From Mycobacteriaceae bacterium (GTDB taxonomy: Bacteria > Actinomycetota > Actinomycetes > Mycobacteriales > Mycobacteriaceae): DNA of 64,000 bases. The notes beneath the pieces are model-generated. The model saw only the letters and a program-made list of their open reading frames with translations. It ran no database searches and was not told the DNA's origin. The DNA lies in the NCBI GenBank assembly GCA_019245755.1, contig JAFARC010000052.1:1-64000 (forward strand), written 5' to 3'. Each line of letters opens with the position of its first letter. Position 1 is the first letter of the stretch. Of this stretch, positions 8,360 to 19,210 are shown piece by piece. Made by a program: the position numbers and the translations under genes.

Positions 8360-10822
8360 CTAGCGGGCGTCCTGGCCCGCCCCGGCCGGCGTGGGGGTCG
8401 ACAACACCGCCAGCAGGTCCTTTTCCAGCGCGTCTCGCACCGCGCTCACGTCGGCACACCCCGCCGGCACCACGATGCAGAACGTGTCGTCGACCGACGA
8501 GCCCAGCGTGTTCACCTTGGCCCACGCGATGTCCACGCCGGCGCGCTCGAACACCGCGGTGAGCACGGCCAGCAGGCCCGCGCGGTCGGTGGTGCGGATC
8601 TCCACCAGCAGCTGTTCGCGGGCGTTGCCGTCGAGCCACAGGATGTGCGGCTGCGCCGTCGAGCGGTTCGCGGGCACCGCGGCCAGCACCTCCCCGGCCC
8701 GTGTCGACCCATACTTCGCGGCGTCGCGGTCGCGCTGCTCGAGCGTCGTGAGCACGTCGAGATCGCCGTCGAGCGCCCTGATGAACTGCTGGCGCAGCAG
8801 CTCGGCGGCTGGGGGCGAACCGAAGTGCGGCGAGACGACGAAAGTGTTGATCGCCGAGCCCTCGTGGCTGTTCACCGACGCGGAGTGCACCCGCAGCGAG
8901 TTCAGCGCCAGCACGCCGGCGGCCTTGGACAACAGGCCGCGGCGGTCCGGCGCGATGATGGTCACGGTGTAGATTTGCGGGCTGTCGCCAGCGGCCAGCG
9001 CGACGTGGATCCCGGCGTCGGCCGCCAGCAAGAGGTATTGAGGCTCAATGGGATCGGCGTGCGGCAGTGGCTCACCCGCCATGACCATCCGGCACCGCCG
9101 CACAAGGTCGCCGATCAGCAGCGCCTTCCAGTCGCCCCACACGCCGGGGCCGGTCGCCAGCGAGTCGGCCTCGGCCAGCGTGTGCAGGAGGTCCAGCAGC
9201 AGCGGGTCGCGCTCCAGCGTGTCGGCCACCGCGGCGATCGTGTCGGGATCCTGCAGGTCACGGCGCGTCGCGGTCCTCGGCAGCAGCAGGTGGTAGCGCA
9301 CGATCTTGGACAGCAGGTCCACGTCCGACGGCCACAAACCCAGCCGGGTGCCGATCTGGGTTGCCAACTCGGCGCCGATGACGCTGTGGTCACCGCCGCG
9401 ACCCTTGCCGATGTCGTGCAGCAGCGCGCCGAGCACGAGAAGGTCGGGCCTGGCCACCCGCGTAGTGAAAGCGCTTGCGCGAGACACTGTCTCGACCAGA
9501 TGCCGGTCGACGGTCCAAATGTGTATGACGTCGCGGGGCGGGAGGTCCCGTACCGCGCCCCACTCGGGAAACAGCCTGCCCCACAGTCCACTTCGGTCCA
9601 AGGCCTCGATCGTGTTGACGGCGGCGGGACCGGCGGCGAGCATCACCAGCAGGTCCTTCAGCGCCTGGCGCGGCCACGGGGTTCGCAGCTCGGGCGCAGC
9701 GTCGGCCAACCGCCGCAGCGTGGAGGCGGCCAGCGGCAGGCCACTGACCGCCGACGCGGCCGCCACCCGGAGGATCAGGCCGGGATCGCGCTCCGGCCGC
9801 GCGTCGCGGGCCAGCACCACCTCGCCGCCGTATTCGACGACCCCCTCGTCGAGCGGTCGGCGCACCGGTCGGCGCAAACCGGCGAGGCCCTTGCGGGGCA
9901 ACGCGTTTGCGGCGGTGCGCAGGCCGGCGTCGACGTAGTAGCTGACCGTGCGGGCGGCGTCGCTGAGCATGCGGGCAAGCTCGAAACGGTCACCGATCCG
10001 CAATGCGGCACCGATTTCGTCGGCGTGCTGGGCCAGCAGCAGCTCGCGGCCCCGACCGGACACCCGGTGCAGTTCGGTTCGGACGTTGAGCAGCGCGACG
10101 TGGGCAGCGGTCAGCGAGCCCAGCGGGCTGTCGACGGTGCTGCCGGAATGGTGATCGGCCAGCTGGGCGATGGCGAGCGCGTTGAGCAACTGCACGTCAC
10201 GCAGCCCGCCACGGCCGGACTTGAGGTCGGGTTCGGCGCGATGGGCGATCTGGCCGCAGCGCTGCCAGCGGGTGTGGGTGAGCTCGACAAGCTCGTCGAA
10301 CCGGCTGCGAATCCCGGTGCGCCACTGATTCCGTGCGCCCCCGATCAGCTGGGAGGACATCTCGGGGTCGCCGGCGATGTGCCTTGCCTCCAGCATGGCC
10401 AGCGCGGCGGACAGGTCGTCGGCGGCGACGTGCAGCGCCTCCGGCACGGTGCGGACGCTGTGGTCGAGTCGAATGTTGGCGTCCCACAGCGGGTACCACA
10501 ACAGATCGGCGACCTGGCTGATGAGCTCGGCCGGCCTGTTGTCGTGCAGCAGCGTGAGGTCCAGGTCGGAGTACGGCATCAGTTCCCGGCGGCCGAGGCC
10601 TCCGGTGGCCACGATCGCGAAACCGCTCGCGGGGGTGATGCCAATCTCGGCGGCTTTGGTGGTCAACCAGAACTCATGCAGATCCAGCAGCGCCTCGCGC
10701 AGTGCCGCCGCATCCAGTTGGCGCGCGCCAACGGCGAGCAGCTGCTCCGCGGCGGCCACCAAATCCTTTGCCGGACGCGGCGTCTGCTGTTTCATCTCGG
10801 TCCTCTTGTAACGAGAGGACAC
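8360..10822 (-). CDS. glnD: PII nucleotidyltransferase / removing enzyme GlnD
   Basis: Senses glutamine and modifies the PII protein. The 820-residue protein has a nucleotidyltransferase domain ([16 protein letters not shown], residues ~74-89), the GlnD PII-UTase linker, an HD domain ([14 protein letters not shown] near residue 466) for demodification, and two C-terminal ACT domains ([19 protein letters not shown] and [16 protein letters not shown]). In corynebacteria the enzyme is known to adenylylate rather than uridylylate PII, and the same has been reported in mycobacteria. It starts 6 bp downstream of glnB. M. tuberculosis has Rv2917 between glnD and ffh as I recall; it is absent here. 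Confidence 0.96.
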   Translation of the reverse strand: MSSRYKRTEMKQQTPRPAKDLVAAAEQLLAVGARQLDAAALREALLDLHEFWLTTKAAEIGITPASGFAIVATGGLGRRELMPYSDLDLTLLHDNRPAELISQVADLLWYPLWDANIRLDHSVRTVPEALHVAADDLSAALAMLEARHIAGDPEMSSQLIGGARNQWRTGIRSRFDELVELTHTRWQRCGQIAHRAEPDLKSGRGGLRDVQLLNALAIAQLADHHSGSTVDSPLGSLTAAHVALLNVRTELHRVSGRGRELLLAQHADEIGAALRIGDRFELARMLSDAARTVSYYVDAGLRTAANALPRKGLAGLRRPVRRPLDEGVVEYGGEVVLARDARPERDPGLILRVAAASAVSGLPLAASTLRRLADAAPELRTPWPRQALKDLLVMLAAGPAAVNTIEALDRSGLWGRLFPEWGAVRDLPPRDVIHIWTVDRHLVETVSRASAFTTRVARPDLLVLGALLHDIGKGRGGDHSVIGAELATQIGTRLGLWPSDVDLLSKIVRYHLLLPRTATRRDLQDPDTIAAVADTLERDPLLLDLLHTLAEADSLATGPGVWGDWKALLIGDLVRRCRMVMAGEPLPHADPIEPQYLLLAADAGIHVALAAGDSPQIYTVTIIAPDRRGLLSKAAGVLALNSLRVHSASVNSHEGSAINTFVVSPHFGSPPAAELLRQQFIRALDGDLDVLTTLEQRDRDAAKYGSTRAGEVLAAVPANRSTAQPHILWLDGNAREQLLVEIRTTDRAGLLAVLTAVFERAGVDIAWAKVNTLGSSVDDTFCIVVPAGCADVSAVRDALEKDLLAVLSTPTPAGAGQDAR

Positions 10823-10828
10823 GTCACA

Positions 10829-11173
<345 letters not shown>

Positions 11174-11431
11174 TCATTCCTCCGCGCCGTGACGGCCGTG
11201 AACCGAGGCACCCCCGGCGACCGCGAAGTCGTCACCCGCTTCGTCGTGTTCCGCTTCGTCGATGCCGAACTCTTCGTCTTCTTCGTTAAGGCGCAGTCCG
11301 ATGGCGTATTTCACGATCAACGCCAAGATAGTCGCAACGACCGCCGAATATGCCAGAACCGTGAAGGCACCAACGCAGTGCGCGACAGGGGAATAGGCGA
11401 AGGCGGCCCTGGTCGTCGGGAAATGGTCCAC
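11174..11431 (-). pseudogene. amt: ammonium transporter amt reduced to an in-frame 85-codon remnant
   Basis: The family is about 400-480 residues with 11 membrane helices. Here a GTG with a strong GGAGG site at the right distance opens an 85-residue frame. Its start (VDHFP) resembles the MDQFP start I recall for M. tuberculosis Amt. Residues 11-20 (FAYSPVAHCV) resemble the conserved Y-x-P-x-A-H segment of an internal helix. Residues 21-48 match the last Amt helix (LAYSAVVATILALIVKY) running into the typical GLR-x-x-E-E-D-E-x-x-GIDE-x-EH tail. The simplest reading is two large in-frame deletions that kept the reading frame, ribosome binding site and spacing to glnB. It cannot be a transporter but could still yield a one-helix peptide. 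Confidence 0.8.
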
Positions 11432-11533
11432 TCGCGATTGCCTCCTTCGGCGGTCTGCCGGGGCCGCGTGCACCACGACCACTGACCTGGCTGAAACAAT
11501 GCTGAGTGGTTGTTTCCGAGAAGACTCCGCGGT

Positions 11534-11581
11534 GTTTCGCTCGCGTGAACGGATAGCCGGTATATGTTTCGCGGGTGTTAC
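11534..11581 (-). promoter_or_regulatory. two GlnR-like boxes upstream of the amt remnant-glnB-glnD operon
   Basis: On the minus strand, GTAAC-n6-GAAAC (11581 to 11566) and TTCAC-n6-GAAAC (11549 to 11534) each fit the GlnR half-site pair (GTnAC-n6-GAAAC) known from actinobacterial amt and glnA promoters; the two pairs are 16 bp apart. They lie about 100 bp upstream of the GTG of the amt remnant. The regulatory region of amt has therefore survived although the coding region collapsed, and would now drive glnB and glnD under nitrogen limitation. Confidence 0.6.
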
Positions 11582-11597
11582 ATCGGCGTTTTCGCCA

Positions 11598-12872
11598 TCA
11601 GCCCAACAGCGCGTCGACGAACGCGGCGGGCTCGAAGGGAGCGAGGTCGTCGGGTCCCTCCCCCAGCCCGACCAGCTTGATCGGCACGCCGAGCTCCTGC
11701 TGAACGCGAAAAACGATGCCGCCCTTTGCCGTCCCGTCCAGCTTGGTGAGCACAACCCCGGTGATGTCGACCACCTCGGCGAACACCCGCGCCTGCGCAA
11801 GGCCGTTCTGCCCGATCGTCGCGTCGAGAACCAGCAGCACTTCATCGACCGGCGCCCGCCGGCTCACGACGCGCTTGACCTTGCCCAGCTCGTCCATCAA
11901 CCCAGTCTTGGTGTGCAACCGGCCAGCGGTGTCGATCACCACCACGTCGGCGCCGCCGGAGATTCCGTCATCGACCGCGTCGAACGCCACCGAAGCCGGG
12001 TCGGCGCCCTCCGGACCCCGGACCACGTGAGCGCCGACGCGGGCGGCCCAGGTCTGCAGCTGATCGGCCGCCGCGGCACGGAAGGTGTCCGCCGCGCCCA
12101 GCACCACCCGCCGTCCGTCGGCCACCAGGACACGGGCCAGCTTGCCCACCGTCGTCGTCTTGCCGGTGCCGTTGACGCCGACGACCAGCAGCACCGACGG
12201 ACTGTCGGCATGCGGCAACGCGTTGATCGAGCGGTCCAGGCCGGGCCGCAGCTCGTTGATCAGCACGTCGCGAAGTACCGCGCGCGCGTCGGCCTCGGTG
12301 CGCACGGTGCCGCTCGCCATCCGGGCCCGCAGCGCCGACACCACCGACGCGGTGGCCGCCGGCCCGAGGTCGGCGATTAGCAGGGTGTCCTCCACCTCCT
12401 GCCAGGAGTCCTCGTCGAGATCGCCGCCGCCGAGCAGCCCGAGCATGCCGCGGCCCAGCGTGTTCTGGGATTTGGCCAGCCGGCCGCGCAGCTTGGTGAG
12501 GCGCCCCTCGGGCGGCGCGATGGTATCGATCGCGGACACTTCCGCCCCGACGTCGGTGGCGGGCTCGGGTAGGTGGACGTCGGCGATGGGACGTTTTGGC
12601 GCGTCGCGCGGGATGGTGGCGTCGTCGCCGACGGCGGGCAGCCCGGTCGTGTCGAGACGTGGCCCGGAGACGGGGGGTGCCGGAGGTGCTGACGATTCTG
12701 TGAAGGTGATGCCCGACGAAGCGGTATAGCCGCCGGAGCGGTCAACGGGTGTGGCAGTGTCGGGAGGTGACAGGCTGATCCGTCGCCGGCGGTACAGCAC
12801 CAGGCCGACCACCAGCGCAGCGACGAGCAGAACGGCGACAACCGCGATTGCGATCCACAAACCCTCACCCAC
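11598..12872 (-). CDS. ftsY: SRP receptor GTPase FtsY
   Basis: The membrane-associated partner of Ffh in cotranslational targeting. From the GTG at 12872 the protein has 424 residues. An N-terminal membrane segment ([21 protein letters not shown], given here in short as residues ~4-24) is followed by basic RRRR, then an acidic/Pro-rich linker. The NG domain follows with GVNGTGKTT (residue ~227), DTAGR (~309) and TKLDG (~373). The frame is open 40 codons further upstream, but those residues overlap the divergent isomerase gene and precede the membrane helix, so the internal GTG is chosen. In most mycobacteria smc lies immediately upstream; here an isomerase gene separates them. Confidence 0.94.
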   Translation of the reverse strand: MGEGLWIAIAVVAVLLVAALVVGLVLYRRRRISLSPPDTATPVDRSGGYTASSGITFTESSAPPAPPVSGPRLDTTGLPAVGDDATIPRDAPKRPIADVHLPEPATDVGAEVSAIDTIAPPEGRLTKLRGRLAKSQNTLGRGMLGLLGGGDLDEDSWQEVEDTLLIADLGPAATASVVSALRARMASGTVRTEADARAVLRDVLINELRPGLDRSINALPHADSPSVLLVVGVNGTGKTTTVGKLARVLVADGRRVVLGAADTFRAAAADQLQTWAARVGAHVVRGPEGADPASVAFDAVDDGISGGADVVVIDTAGRLHTKTGLMDELGKVKRVVSRRAPVDEVLLVLDATIGQNGLAQARVFAEVVDITGVVLTKLDGTAKGGIVFRVQQELGVPIKLVGLGEGPDDLAPFEPAAFVDALLG

Positions 12873-12900
12873 CGCGCCATTCTCCCAGGGGCCGTCGGCC

Positions 12901-13947
12901 GTGACGACCGACCCCGGCGGGATGGAGAACCGCAAGCGGCGCCACATCGACGTCTGCCTGACCGAACCGGTCGAGCACTGCGGCCTGACCACCGGTCTCG
13001 AGCGTTACCGGTTGCCCTACAACGCGCTGACCCAGACCAGCCTCGGGGCGATCGAGCTGGGCGCCGACTTCCTCGGCAAGCGGCTGGCGGCGCCGGTGCT
13101 GGTCGGCGCGATGACCGGGGGCGCCGGGCTGTCCGGAACGATCAACCGCAACCTGGCGGCGGCCGCGCAGCGGCTGGGAGTCGGGATGATGCTCGGATCG
13201 CAGCGGATCATGCTCGACAGCGCGCTCGGCGAGCAGGCGGCAACCAGTTTCGCGGTTCGCGACGTCGCGCCCGACGTGCTGCTGATCGGCAACATCGGGT
13301 TGTCACAGCTGTCGAAGGCCACCCTGCCGGACCTGGTCAAGGCGCTCGACCGGGTCGGCGCCGACGCGCTGGCGGTGCACACCAACCCGCTGCAGGAGGC
13401 GATCCAAACACACGGCGACACTGACTTCTCCGGGTCGCTCAGCCGCCTGCGCGACATCGCCGGATCGCTCGGCTACCCGATCCTGCTCAAGGAGGTCGGC
13501 CACGGATTCGGCGCCGCGGCGGTGAGCGAACTGCTCCGGCTGCCCGGTGAGCTGCCGCTCGCCGCGATCGACGTGGCCGGGGCCGGCGGCACGTCGTGGT
13601 CGCGGGTGGAGCAGTACGTGCGCTACGGCGAGCTGCGATTCCCCGCGCTGGCCGACTGGGGCGTGCCGACCGCGCAGGCGCTGATCGAGGTGCGGCGGGC
13701 GCTGCCCGACCTGCCGCTGGTGGCTTCCGGGGGCATCCGAACCGGGATGGACGCCGCCAAGGCTGTCGCGCTGGGCGCCGACCTGATCGCGGTGGCGCGC
13801 CCGCTGCTGGCACCGGCGATCGCGTCCGCCGCCGCAGCGCAGGAATGGCTCGCGCGGTTCATCGATGAATTACGGATCTGCCTGCACGGCTGCGGCGCGG
13901 CCGACCTGGCGGGGCTGCGGCGCATCGGGGTGACGGCTATCCGGTAG
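12901..13947 (+). CDS. fni: type II isopentenyl-diphosphate delta-isomerase (FMN-dependent)
   Basis: Interconverts IPP and DMAPP using reduced FMN, feeding prenyl-lipid synthesis. The 348-residue protein from the GTG at 12901 (AGGGG site upstream; ATG at 12922 is an alternative) fits the family length. Visible are RKRRHID near the N-terminus, the FMN-site GAMTGGAG (~69), the substrate and metal motif NPLQEAIQ (~160; the usual HLN is HTN here), GGTSWSRVE, and the phosphate-binding [19 protein letters not shown]. tuberculosis has only the unrelated type I enzyme (Rv1745c) as far as I recall. The gene stands alone on the plus strand between ftsY (divergent, 28 bp) and smc (convergent, 11-bp overlap), without mevalonate genes, which suggests insertion. 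Confidence 0.9.
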   Translation: MTTDPGGMENRKRRHIDVCLTEPVEHCGLTTGLERYRLPYNALTQTSLGAIELGADFLGKRLAAPVLVGAMTGGAGLSGTINRNLAAAAQRLGVGMMLGSQRIMLDSALGEQAATSFAVRDVAPDVLLIGNIGLSQLSKATLPDLVKALDRVGADALAVHTNPLQEAIQTHGDTDFSGSLSRLRDIAGSLGYPILLKEVGHGFGAAAVSELLRLPGELPLAAIDVAGAGGTSWSRVEQYVRYGELRFPALADWGVPTAQALIEVRRALPDLPLVASGGIRTGMDAAKAVALGADLIAVARPLLAPAIASAAAAQEWLARFIDELRICLHGCGAADLAGLRRIGVTAIR

Positions 13948-16900
13948 CCGCGCCGGCGAGCCCCGCCGAAATCATCTGCCCGCGCATCCGCTGCGAGATC
14001 ACCGCGGTGATCCCGTCGTCGCGCATCGTGACGCCATACAACGCGTCGGCCACCTCCATCGTGGGCTTCTGGTGGGTGATGACAATCAGCTGCGACTGTG
14101 CCCGCAGCTGCTCGAACAGCGACAGCAGTCGGCGCAGGTTCACGTCGTCCAACGCGGCCTCGACCTCGTCCAGCACATAAAACGGGGACGGGCGGGCGCG
14201 GAAGATCGCGACCAGCATCGCGACCGCCGTCAACGCTTTCTCGCCGCCGGACAGCAGCGACAGGCGCTTGATCTTCTTGCCGGGCGGTCTGGCCTCCACC
14301 TCGATGCCGGTGGTCAGCATGTCGCCTGGGTCGGTGAGCAGCAGCCGCCCCTCGCCGCCCGGGAACAGGGCAGCAAACACGTCGCGGAACTGTAGCTCGA
14401 CGTCGGCGTATGCCGCGGAGAAGACCTGCAGGATACGGGAGTCCACCTCGGCGACCACCCCGAGCAGATCCCTGCGGGCGGCCTTGACGTCTTCCAGCTG
14501 GGTGGACAGGAAGTTGTAGCGCTCCTCCAGCGCCGCGTACTCCTCCAACGCCAGCGGGTTTACCCGGCCCAGCTCACCGAGCTCGCGTTCGGCGCGCTTG
14601 GCGCGCCGCTCCTGGGTGGACCGGTCGAACGGCATCGGGGCCGGCGCGCTGACCGGTTCGCCGCGCTCGCGGGCCTGCCGGTACTCGGCGATCTCCAGGT
14701 CCGACGGCGGCAACAGCACCGCGGGGCCATATTCGGCGATCAGGTCGGCGGCGGCCATGCCGAACTGCTCGAGGACCTGCGCCTCGAGCTGTTCGATGCG
14801 CAACGCCGCCTGCGCCTTGGCCACTTCATCGCGGTGCAGCGCCTCGGTGAGCGTCGCGATCCGTGCGGTCAGCTCGGTGACGGCGGCACGGACCTGCGCC
14901 ATCGCCGTGGCGCGCTCGGCGCGTTCGGCGGCCAGGGAATCGCGGGCCGCGGAGGCCGCCGCCACGGCCGCATCAAGCCGCAGCGCGACATGGCGGCCAG
15001 CGGCGGCGACCGCCGCGGCGACCTGGGCCGCGTGCCGTCGTGCCTGGCGTGCCCGCTCGGCGCGCACCAGTGCCTCGCGCTCGGCTGCGGCGGCCCTTCG
15101 CAGCGAGTCCGCGCGGCCCCGTACCGCATTCACGCGTTCCTCGGCCGTGCGGACCGCGAGGCGGGCTTCGATTTCGGCGGCGCGGGCCTGCTCCGCGGCG
15201 GCGACCGTGAGCCGGCGCTCGGCCGGATCATCCGCGACCGCGTGCTGGGTCTCTGCGGCGCTGTGCAGCCGGCGCTCGAGTTCGGCGAGCTCTTCGACGG
15301 TCCTGGTGCGTCCGGCCTCGAGCTCGGCACGCTGCTCCATGAGCCGGCGCCACTCCTCCTCGGCGGCGCGGGCGTCCTGCCCGAGCCGGCCCAGCTGCTC
15401 GTATGCCGCCGAGATCGTCGCGTCGGACTCGTTGAGCGCGGCCAGCGCCTGTTCGGCCGCGTCCTGGCGCGTGCGCTGCTCAGCCAGTGCGCCGGCCAGC
15501 GCGGCCGCGAGTTGCCCGGCCTGTGTTTCGGCGGCGGCCAGCTCGGCGCGGGCGTGGTCGATCTCGGAGGTGATCTCCAGCGTGCTTGGCCTGCGGTCCG
15601 AGCCGCCACTGACCCAGCCGGCGCCGACCAGATCGCCGTCACGGGTGACGGCGCGCAGGCGCGGATGACCAGACACCAGGTCCAGGGCGGCCGACAGATC
15701 TGCGACGACCGCGACACCGGTCAGCAGCGCGGTAATCGCGCCGCGCAGCTTGTCCGGCGCGTCGACGAGGTCGACGGCCCACCACGCGCCGGCGGGCAGC
15801 ACGGTGGTGCGCTCGTCGGGCGGGGCCGGCCAGTCACCGAGCACGATCGCCGCGCGCCCGCCGTCGGACTCTTTCAGCGCGGCCACCGCCGAACGGGCGG
15901 CGTGCGAGTTCTCGGCGGCCACAGCGTCGGCGGCCGCCCCCAGCACCGCCGCGATCGGCGCCTCATATCCGGGCCGCACCTTGAGCAGCTCGGACACCGA
16001 CCCGAACAGCCCCGCACCGGTGAGGTTTTGGCTAAGCCACGCGGCGCCGTCCTTGCGGTCCAGCCCAACCGGGAGGGCCTCGATGCGGGCCTGCAGCGAC
16101 GCGACTTCGCGCTCGGCGCCGCGCTCGGCCGCCTGCAGCTCGGCGACGCGTTCGTCGGCCAGCCGCAGCGCGGCGACGGTCCGGTCGTGGTGCTCATCGA
16201 GGCCGACCTCGCCCTCGTCGAGCTCGCCGACACGGGCCTGTATGGTCTCGAACTCGGCTCGGGCCTGCTGCGCCTTAACGGCGGCGTCCTCGATGGCCTC
16301 CGACAGCCGGGCCACCGTCTCGTCGACCGATTCGACCCGGGTGCGCATGGTGTCGACCTGCCCGGCGAGGCGGGCCAGGCCCTCGCGGCGGTCCGCCTCG
16401 GCCCGCACCGCCGCCAAATGCGCGCGTTCGGCCTCCGCGGCGACCCGCTCCCGCTCGGCCAGCTCGACGCGCGCGGCCTCGGCGCGGGCGCGGGCCTCGC
16501 CGAGGTCGTCGAGCAGGCGCGACTCGGTGGCCGCGATCTCGTCGGCCTCAGCGTCGAGCATGTCGGGGTCGGTGCCGGCCCCGGCCGGCGGTTCGGTCTC
16601 GAGGTGCTGGGCGCGTTCGGTCGCGATCCGCACGGTGGCGCTCACCCGCTCGGCCAGCGCCGACAGCCGAAACCAGGTCTGCTGGGCGGCCTCGGCCCGC
16701 CCGGTCAGGGTCGCGACCGCGGCCTCGTGGCCGGCCAGCTCGGCGGTCGCGCCCTGCAGCCGGGCGGCGGCCTCGTCGTGCTCGCGGCGCAGCGCGGCCT
16801 CGGCGTCGCCGACACCGGAATACTCGTTGCGCCGGGTGACCAGGTCGTCGGCGGCCAGCCGCAGCCGGGCGTCGCGCAGGTCGGCTTGGATCGTCTGCGC

Positions 16901-17542
16901 CCGCCTGGCCACCTCGGCCTGCCGGCCCAGCGGTTTGAGCTGGCGGCGCAGCTCGGCGGTCAGGTCGGTGAGCCGCGCGAGGTTAGCGGACATCGCGTCG
17001 AGCTTGCGGACCGCCTTGTCCTTGCGCTTGCGGTGCTTGAGCACGCCCGCGGCTTCCTCGATGAACGCCCGCCGTTCCTCGGGCCGCGATTCGAGGATCT
17101 CCGACAGCTTGCCCTGGCCGACGATGACGTGCATCTCACGCCCGATGCCCGAGTCGCTCAGCAGCTCCTGGATGTCCAGCAACCGGCACGCGGTGCCGTT
17201 GAGCTCGTACTCGCTGGCGCCGTCGCGGAACATCCGCCGGGTGATCGACACCTCCGAGTATTCGATCGGCAGCGCGTTGTCGGAGTTGTCGATCGTGACG
17301 GTGACCTCCGCGCGGCCGAGCGGGGCGCGCGACGAAGTGCCGGCGAAGATGACGTCCTCCATCTTGCCGCCACGCAGGGTCTTGGCGCCCTGCTCGCCCA
17401 GCACCCAGCTGATCGCGTCGACGACGTTGGACTTGCCGGAGCCGTTGGGGCCCACGACGCAGGTGATGCCGGGCTCGAAGCGCAGAGTCGTCGGCGAGGC
17501 GAAGGACTTGAAGCCCTTCAACGTCAGACTCTTAAGGTGCAC
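13937..17542 (-). CDS. smc: chromosome segregation SMC ATPase
   Basis: Forms the core of the condensin-like SMC-ScpAB complex that organises the chromosome. The 1201-residue protein (M. tuberculosis about 1205) has an N-terminal ATPase half with Walker [10 protein letters not shown] (residues 31-39), long Glu/Ala/Arg-rich coiled coils, a hinge around 510-640 ([17 protein letters not shown]), and a C-terminal half with [14 protein letters not shown] (~1097) and Walker [14 protein letters not shown] (~1122). The frame is open 76 codons further upstream, but these are low complexity and overlap acyP; GTG at 17542 begins the conserved [13 protein letters not shown]. It overlaps the end of fni tail to tail. 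Confidence 0.96.
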   Translation of the reverse strand: MHLKSLTLKGFKSFASPTTLRFEPGITCVVGPNGSGKSNVVDAISWVLGEQGAKTLRGGKMEDVIFAGTSSRAPLGRAEVTVTIDNSDNALPIEYSEVSITRRMFRDGASEYELNGTACRLLDIQELLSDSGIGREMHVIVGQGKLSEILESRPEERRAFIEEAAGVLKHRKRKDKAVRKLDAMSANLARLTDLTAELRRQLKPLGRQAEVARRAQTIQADLRDARLRLAADDLVTRRNEYSGVGDAEAALRREHDEAAARLQGATAELAGHEAAVATLTGRAEAAQQTWFRLSALAERVSATVRIATERAQHLETEPPAGAGTDPDMLDAEADEIAATESRLLDDLGEARARAEAARVELAERERVAAEAERAHLAAVRAEADRREGLARLAGQVDTMRTRVESVDETVARLSEAIEDAAVKAQQARAEFETIQARVGELDEGEVGLDEHHDRTVAALRLADERVAELQAAERGAEREVASLQARIEALPVGLDRKDGAAWLSQNLTGAGLFGSVSELLKVRPGYEAPIAAVLGAAADAVAAENSHAARSAVAALKESDGGRAAIVLGDWPAPPDERTTVLPAGAWWAVDLVDAPDKLRGAITALLTGVAVVADLSAALDLVSGHPRLRAVTRDGDLVGAGWVSGGSDRRPSTLEITSEIDHARAELAAAETQAGQLAAALAGALAEQRTRQDAAEQALAALNESDATISAAYEQLGRLGQDARAAEEEWRRLMEQRAELEAGRTRTVEELAELERRLHSAAETQHAVADDPAERRLTVAAAEQARAAEIEARLAVRTAEERVNAVRGRADSLRRAAAAEREALVRAERARQARRHAAQVAAAVAAAGRHVALRLDAAVAAASAARDSLAAERAERATAMAQVRAAVTELTARIATLTEALHRDEVAKAQAALRIEQLEAQVLEQFGMAAADLIAEYGPAVLLPPSDLEIAEYRQARERGEPVSAPAPMPFDRSTQERRAKRAERELGELGRVNPLALEEYAALEERYNFLSTQLEDVKAARRDLLGVVAEVDSRILQVFSAAYADVELQFRDVFAALFPGGEGRLLLTDPGDMLTTGIEVEARPPGKKIKRLSLLSGGEKALTAVAMLVAIFRARPSPFYVLDEVEAALDDVNLRRLLSLFEQLRAQSQLIVITHQKPTMEVADALYGVTMRDDGITAVISQRMRGQMISAGLAGAATG

Positions 17543-17553
17543 GACGTGCCAGA

Positions 17554-17835
17554 CTAGCGCGCGGTGAATCCGTGCAGCGGTTCCGACGCGTCGGACCAGT
17601 CCGCCACCACGCTGTCGACGCTGCCCGGCGTGTCGCCGCTGTGCAGCAGATCGAGCAGCCGTCGGCAGGCATCGCGCGGACCCTGGGCGACGACCTGGAC
17701 GCGGCCGTCGGGCCGGTTCGACGCGTAGCCGCTCAGCCCGAGCTCCAGCGCACGCGCGCGCGTCCACCACCGGAAGCCGACACCCTGGACGTACCCGCGC
17801 ACCCAGGCGGTGAGGCGAACGTCAGGTTCGGGCAT
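17554..17835 (-). CDS. acyP: acylphosphatase
   Basis: A 93-residue acylphosphatase that hydrolyses acyl phosphates such as carbamoyl and acetyl phosphate. The catalytic Arg lies in VQGVGFRWW and the catalytic Asn in [11 protein letters not shown]. An acylphosphatase immediately upstream of smc is a conserved mycobacterial arrangement (Rv2922A). It overlaps the preceding OsmC gene by 14 bp and is 11 bp from the smc start, so smc, acyP, osmC and mutM probably share a transcript. Confidence 0.95.
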   Translation of the reverse strand: MPEPDVRLTAWVRGYVQGVGFRWWTRARALELGLSGYASNRPDGRVQVVAQGPRDACRRLLDLLHSGDTPGSVDSVVADWSDASEPLHGFTAR

Positions 17836-18250
17836 CGCCGGGCCGCCCCGTTATTACCTCAAAGGTGACCCTCGTCGAAGACTTCAACGTCCGGCCCACC
17901 GTGCACACCTGATCAACGGCGCGGTTGACCACCGCGAGGAGCCGGTCTAGCTCGTCGGCGCCCAGACCGGACAGGTCGAGTTCCATCCGCTCCTGTAACA
18001 GCGGGTAGCGTTCCTGCTCGCGATCGGGCGGCCCACAGACCCGGACGGTGACCGCGTAGTCGTCGCCGAGCCGGCGGGCCAGCGGTGCGTCGGTGCTCAT
18101 CGCGCTGCAGGCCGCCAGCGCGATCTTCATCAGCTCGCCCGGCGTGAAGACGCCCTCGACGTCCTCGGAGCCCACCAGCACCCGGGCACCGCGTGAGCTG
18201 TGGCCGGTGTAGCGCCGCGGCCCGGTGCGTTCCACCCAGAGTTCGGTCAT
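17822..18250 (-). CDS. OsmC/Ohr-family protein (Rv2923c-type)
   Basis: A 142-residue member of the OsmC family of thiol-dependent peroxide-detoxifying proteins. The two conserved redox Cys are present, in [11 protein letters not shown] and [11 protein letters not shown], with the C-terminal VTFEVITG strand. It probably reduces organic hydroperoxides, but substrate preference (OsmC versus Ohr) cannot be read here. It starts within the mutM stop codon (4-bp overlap, ATGA) and overlaps acyP by 14 bp, indicating tight coupling with a DNA repair gene for oxidised bases. Confidence 0.9.
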   Translation of the reverse strand: MTELWVERTGPRRYTGHSSRGARVLVGSEDVEGVFTPGELMKIALAACSAMSTDAPLARRLGDDYAVTVRVCGPPDREQERYPLLQERMELDLSGLGADELDRLLAVVNRAVDQVCTVGRTLKSSTRVTFEVITGRPGDART

Positions 18251-19095
18251 GGGCTATTTCTACGTTGGCAGACCGGGCAATAGAACGACGAACGGTTCAT
18301 GAACTTCTCCCGGCGGATCACCGAGCCACAGCGCCGGCATGCCCGGCCGTCGCGGCCGTAGACATCCAGTGACCGGTCAAAGTAGCCCGACTCGCCGTTG
18401 ACGTTGACGTACAACGAATCGAACGACGTACCGCCCTGGCCCAGCGCGTCGGACATCACCTCGGCGGCGGCGTCGAGCACGTCGCGCAGCCGCCGACGGC
18501 TCAGCGACCCGGCGATCCGCGCGCCGTTGAGCCGGGCCCGCCACAGCGCCTCGTCGGCATAGATGTTGCCGATTCCGGACACCACGGTTTGGTCGAGCAG
18601 TTGGCGTTTGATCTCGGAGTGCTTGCGGCGCAAGGTGTCGACGACGGCGTCGGCGTTGAACGCGGGGTCGAGCGGGTCGCGGGCCAGGTGCGCGACGGGC
18701 ACCGGCAACCGGGTGCCGTCGACGGTCACCATCTCGGCGAGCATCCACCCGCCGAACGTGCGCTGGTCGACGAAGCTCAGCGCGGTGCCGTCGTCGAGCA
18801 GCGCCGCGATCCGTAGGTGGTTGTCGCGGGGCGGGACGCCCAGCAACATCTGTCCGCTCATACCCAGGTGCACGACCAGCGCCGCGCCGTCGGCCAGGGA
18901 CAACCACAGGTACTTGCCGCGCCGGCCGGTGCCCTGGATGCGCTGCCCGATCAGCCGGGCGGTCAGATCGGCCGGGCCGGGCTCGTGGCGGCGGACCGCA
19001 CGCGGATGGTAGACGCGCACCGCGGTCATGGTGCGGCCCACGACATGGGCCTGCAGTCCTCGCCGGACGGTCTCGACTTCGGGGAGCTCAGGCAC
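18247..19095 (-). CDS. mutM: formamidopyrimidine-DNA glycosylase MutM/Fpg
   Basis: Excises 8-oxoguanine and formamidopyrimidines and cleaves the abasic site. The 282-residue protein begins [14 protein letters not shown] after its GTG start, providing the catalytic Pro and Glu. It has GKYLWL with the conserved Lys, [17 protein letters not shown] in the helix-two-turn-helix, and a C-terminal zinc finger (CRRCG ... CPVCQ). In M. tuberculosis mutM directly follows rnc. Here the sequence just before the GTG is the truncated tail of a foreign SDR fragment, so the gene has lost its native upstream neighbour and may depend on a new promoter. Confidence 0.96.
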   Translation of the reverse strand: MPELPEVETVRRGLQAHVVGRTMTAVRVYHPRAVRRHEPGPADLTARLIGQRIQGTGRRGKYLWLSLADGAALVVHLGMSGQMLLGVPPRDNHLRIAALLDDGTALSFVDQRTFGGWMLAEMVTVDGTRLPVPVAHLARDPLDPAFNADAVVDTLRRKHSEIKRQLLDQTVVSGIGNIYADEALWRARLNGARIAGSLSRRRLRDVLDAAAEVMSDALGQGGTSFDSLYVNVNGESGYFDRSLDVYGRDGRACRRCGSVIRREKFMNRSSFYCPVCQRRNSP

Positions 19096-19208
19096 TATCG
19101 AGAGCGCATTGACAACGACGTTGTATCCGGCTTCGCCGTACGCGCGACCAGACTTGCGCCGATGCCATGCGATGCGCCCGTTATTACGACGACTTTGCCG
19201 TTAGCCAC
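19095..19208 (-). pseudogene. frameshifted N-terminal fragment of a short-chain dehydrogenase
   Basis: From the GTG at 19208 the minus strand reads [21 protein letters not shown], the Rossmann start of an SDR with its TGxxxGIG motif. After about 21 codons this frame degenerates ([11 protein letters not shown]), whereas the +2 frame continues as [17 protein letters not shown], the expected next SDR helix and strand, so one base has been lost or gained. The fragment stops exactly where mutM begins; the remaining ~200 codons are gone. It begins 2 bp after the VOC gene stop, as if the two once formed an operon. Confidence 0.75.
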
Positions 19209-19210
19209 TT

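Noticed and set aside
14834..17557. A long plus-strand frame opposite smc.
   Set aside because: It is a shadow of the coiled-coil coding sequence; the composition is repetitive Gly/Arg/Leu and smc on the other strand has all ATPase motifs.
17543..17770. A 76-residue N-terminal extension of Smc.
   Set aside because: It is low complexity, overlaps acyP in another frame, and the conserved [13 protein letters not shown] start follows directly after the internal GTG.
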